The notes beneath the pieces are model-generated. The model was given only the letters and a program-made list of their open reading frames with translations, was not told where the DNA came from and searched no databases. From positions 1 through 5,684 of the forward strand of contig CAYFOR010000153.1 of the NCBI GenBank assembly GCA_964344785.1: 5,684 nucleotides of DNA. Reading direction: 5' to 3'. The stretch comes from Thiopontia sp964344785. Its GTDB lineage: Bacteria > Pseudomonadota > Gammaproteobacteria > GCF-002020875. The position numbers and the translations under genes were made by a program. Positions 5,607-5,684 of this stretch are shown piece by piece (position 1 is the first letter of the stretch; each line of letters opens with the position of its first letter).

Positions 5607-5684
5607 AACATTCTTATTCCATCACAGTAGTTAATTCTACTTTGTCAGATTGTTATCATAAGAAAACAGTCTGTTACGGTATAA
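5607..5684 (-). promoter_or_regulatory. Candidate promoter region of the sensory cluster
   Basis: On the minus strand, TATGAT (5660-5655) matches a sigma-70 -10 box in 5 of 6 positions and would start transcription about 40 bases before the regulator ATG. No good -35 box lies at the right distance. Instead, the perfect 11-base palindrome AACAGTCTGTT (5665-5675) sits in the spacer/-35 region, where an activator or repressor could bind. A second inverted repeat, AGTAG-N6-CTACT (5626-5641), lies in the presumed leader. Assignment rests on position and symmetry alone. Confidence 0.35.

Overview
The window looks like chromosomal DNA from a gammaproteobacterium, possibly of a sulfur-oxidising or symbiont-like lineage. 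That lineage guess is an inference from the style of BioA and of the signalling proteins, not from a marker gene. GC content is uneven. The first ~740 bases are AT-rich (about 38% GC in bases 181-360, about 37-43% in samples of the small regulator gene). bioA is near 60% GC and the signalling genes are roughly 45-63% by eye, so the left end may have a different history.

Left end (1-742). A minus-strand gene of unknown function starts at 182 and runs off the window. Just upstream of it lies a weakly supported short minus-strand ORF whose stop overlaps that start (ATGA). Facing away is a small XRE/Cro-type DNA-binding protein (380-637, plus strand). An inverted repeat at 316-340 lies between the divergent genes and is a candidate operator. 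Bases 638-742 hold only a short stem-loop.

Centre. A complete bioA (743-2062, plus strand) encodes the aminotransferase that makes 7,8-diaminopelargonate in biotin synthesis. It stands alone, with no other bio gene in the window. Its 3' end overlaps, tail to tail, the 3' end of the next gene by 21 bases.

Right (2042-5684, all minus strand). Three consecutive genes form a probable sensory operon, transcribed right to left: a stand-alone receiver-domain response regulator (5606-5025), a secreted PhnD-family periplasmic binding protein (4914-4081), and a membrane sensor histidine kinase with periplasmic sensor, HAMP, PAS and catalytic domains (3988-2042). No ABC permease or ATPase gene is nearby. 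The likely reading is that the binding protein captures a small ligand in the periplasm and presents it to the kinase, which phosphorylates the receiver. The ligand and output are unknown. This module is the most interesting part of the window. No tRNA, rRNA, CRISPR array, insertion sequence or phage gene was seen.
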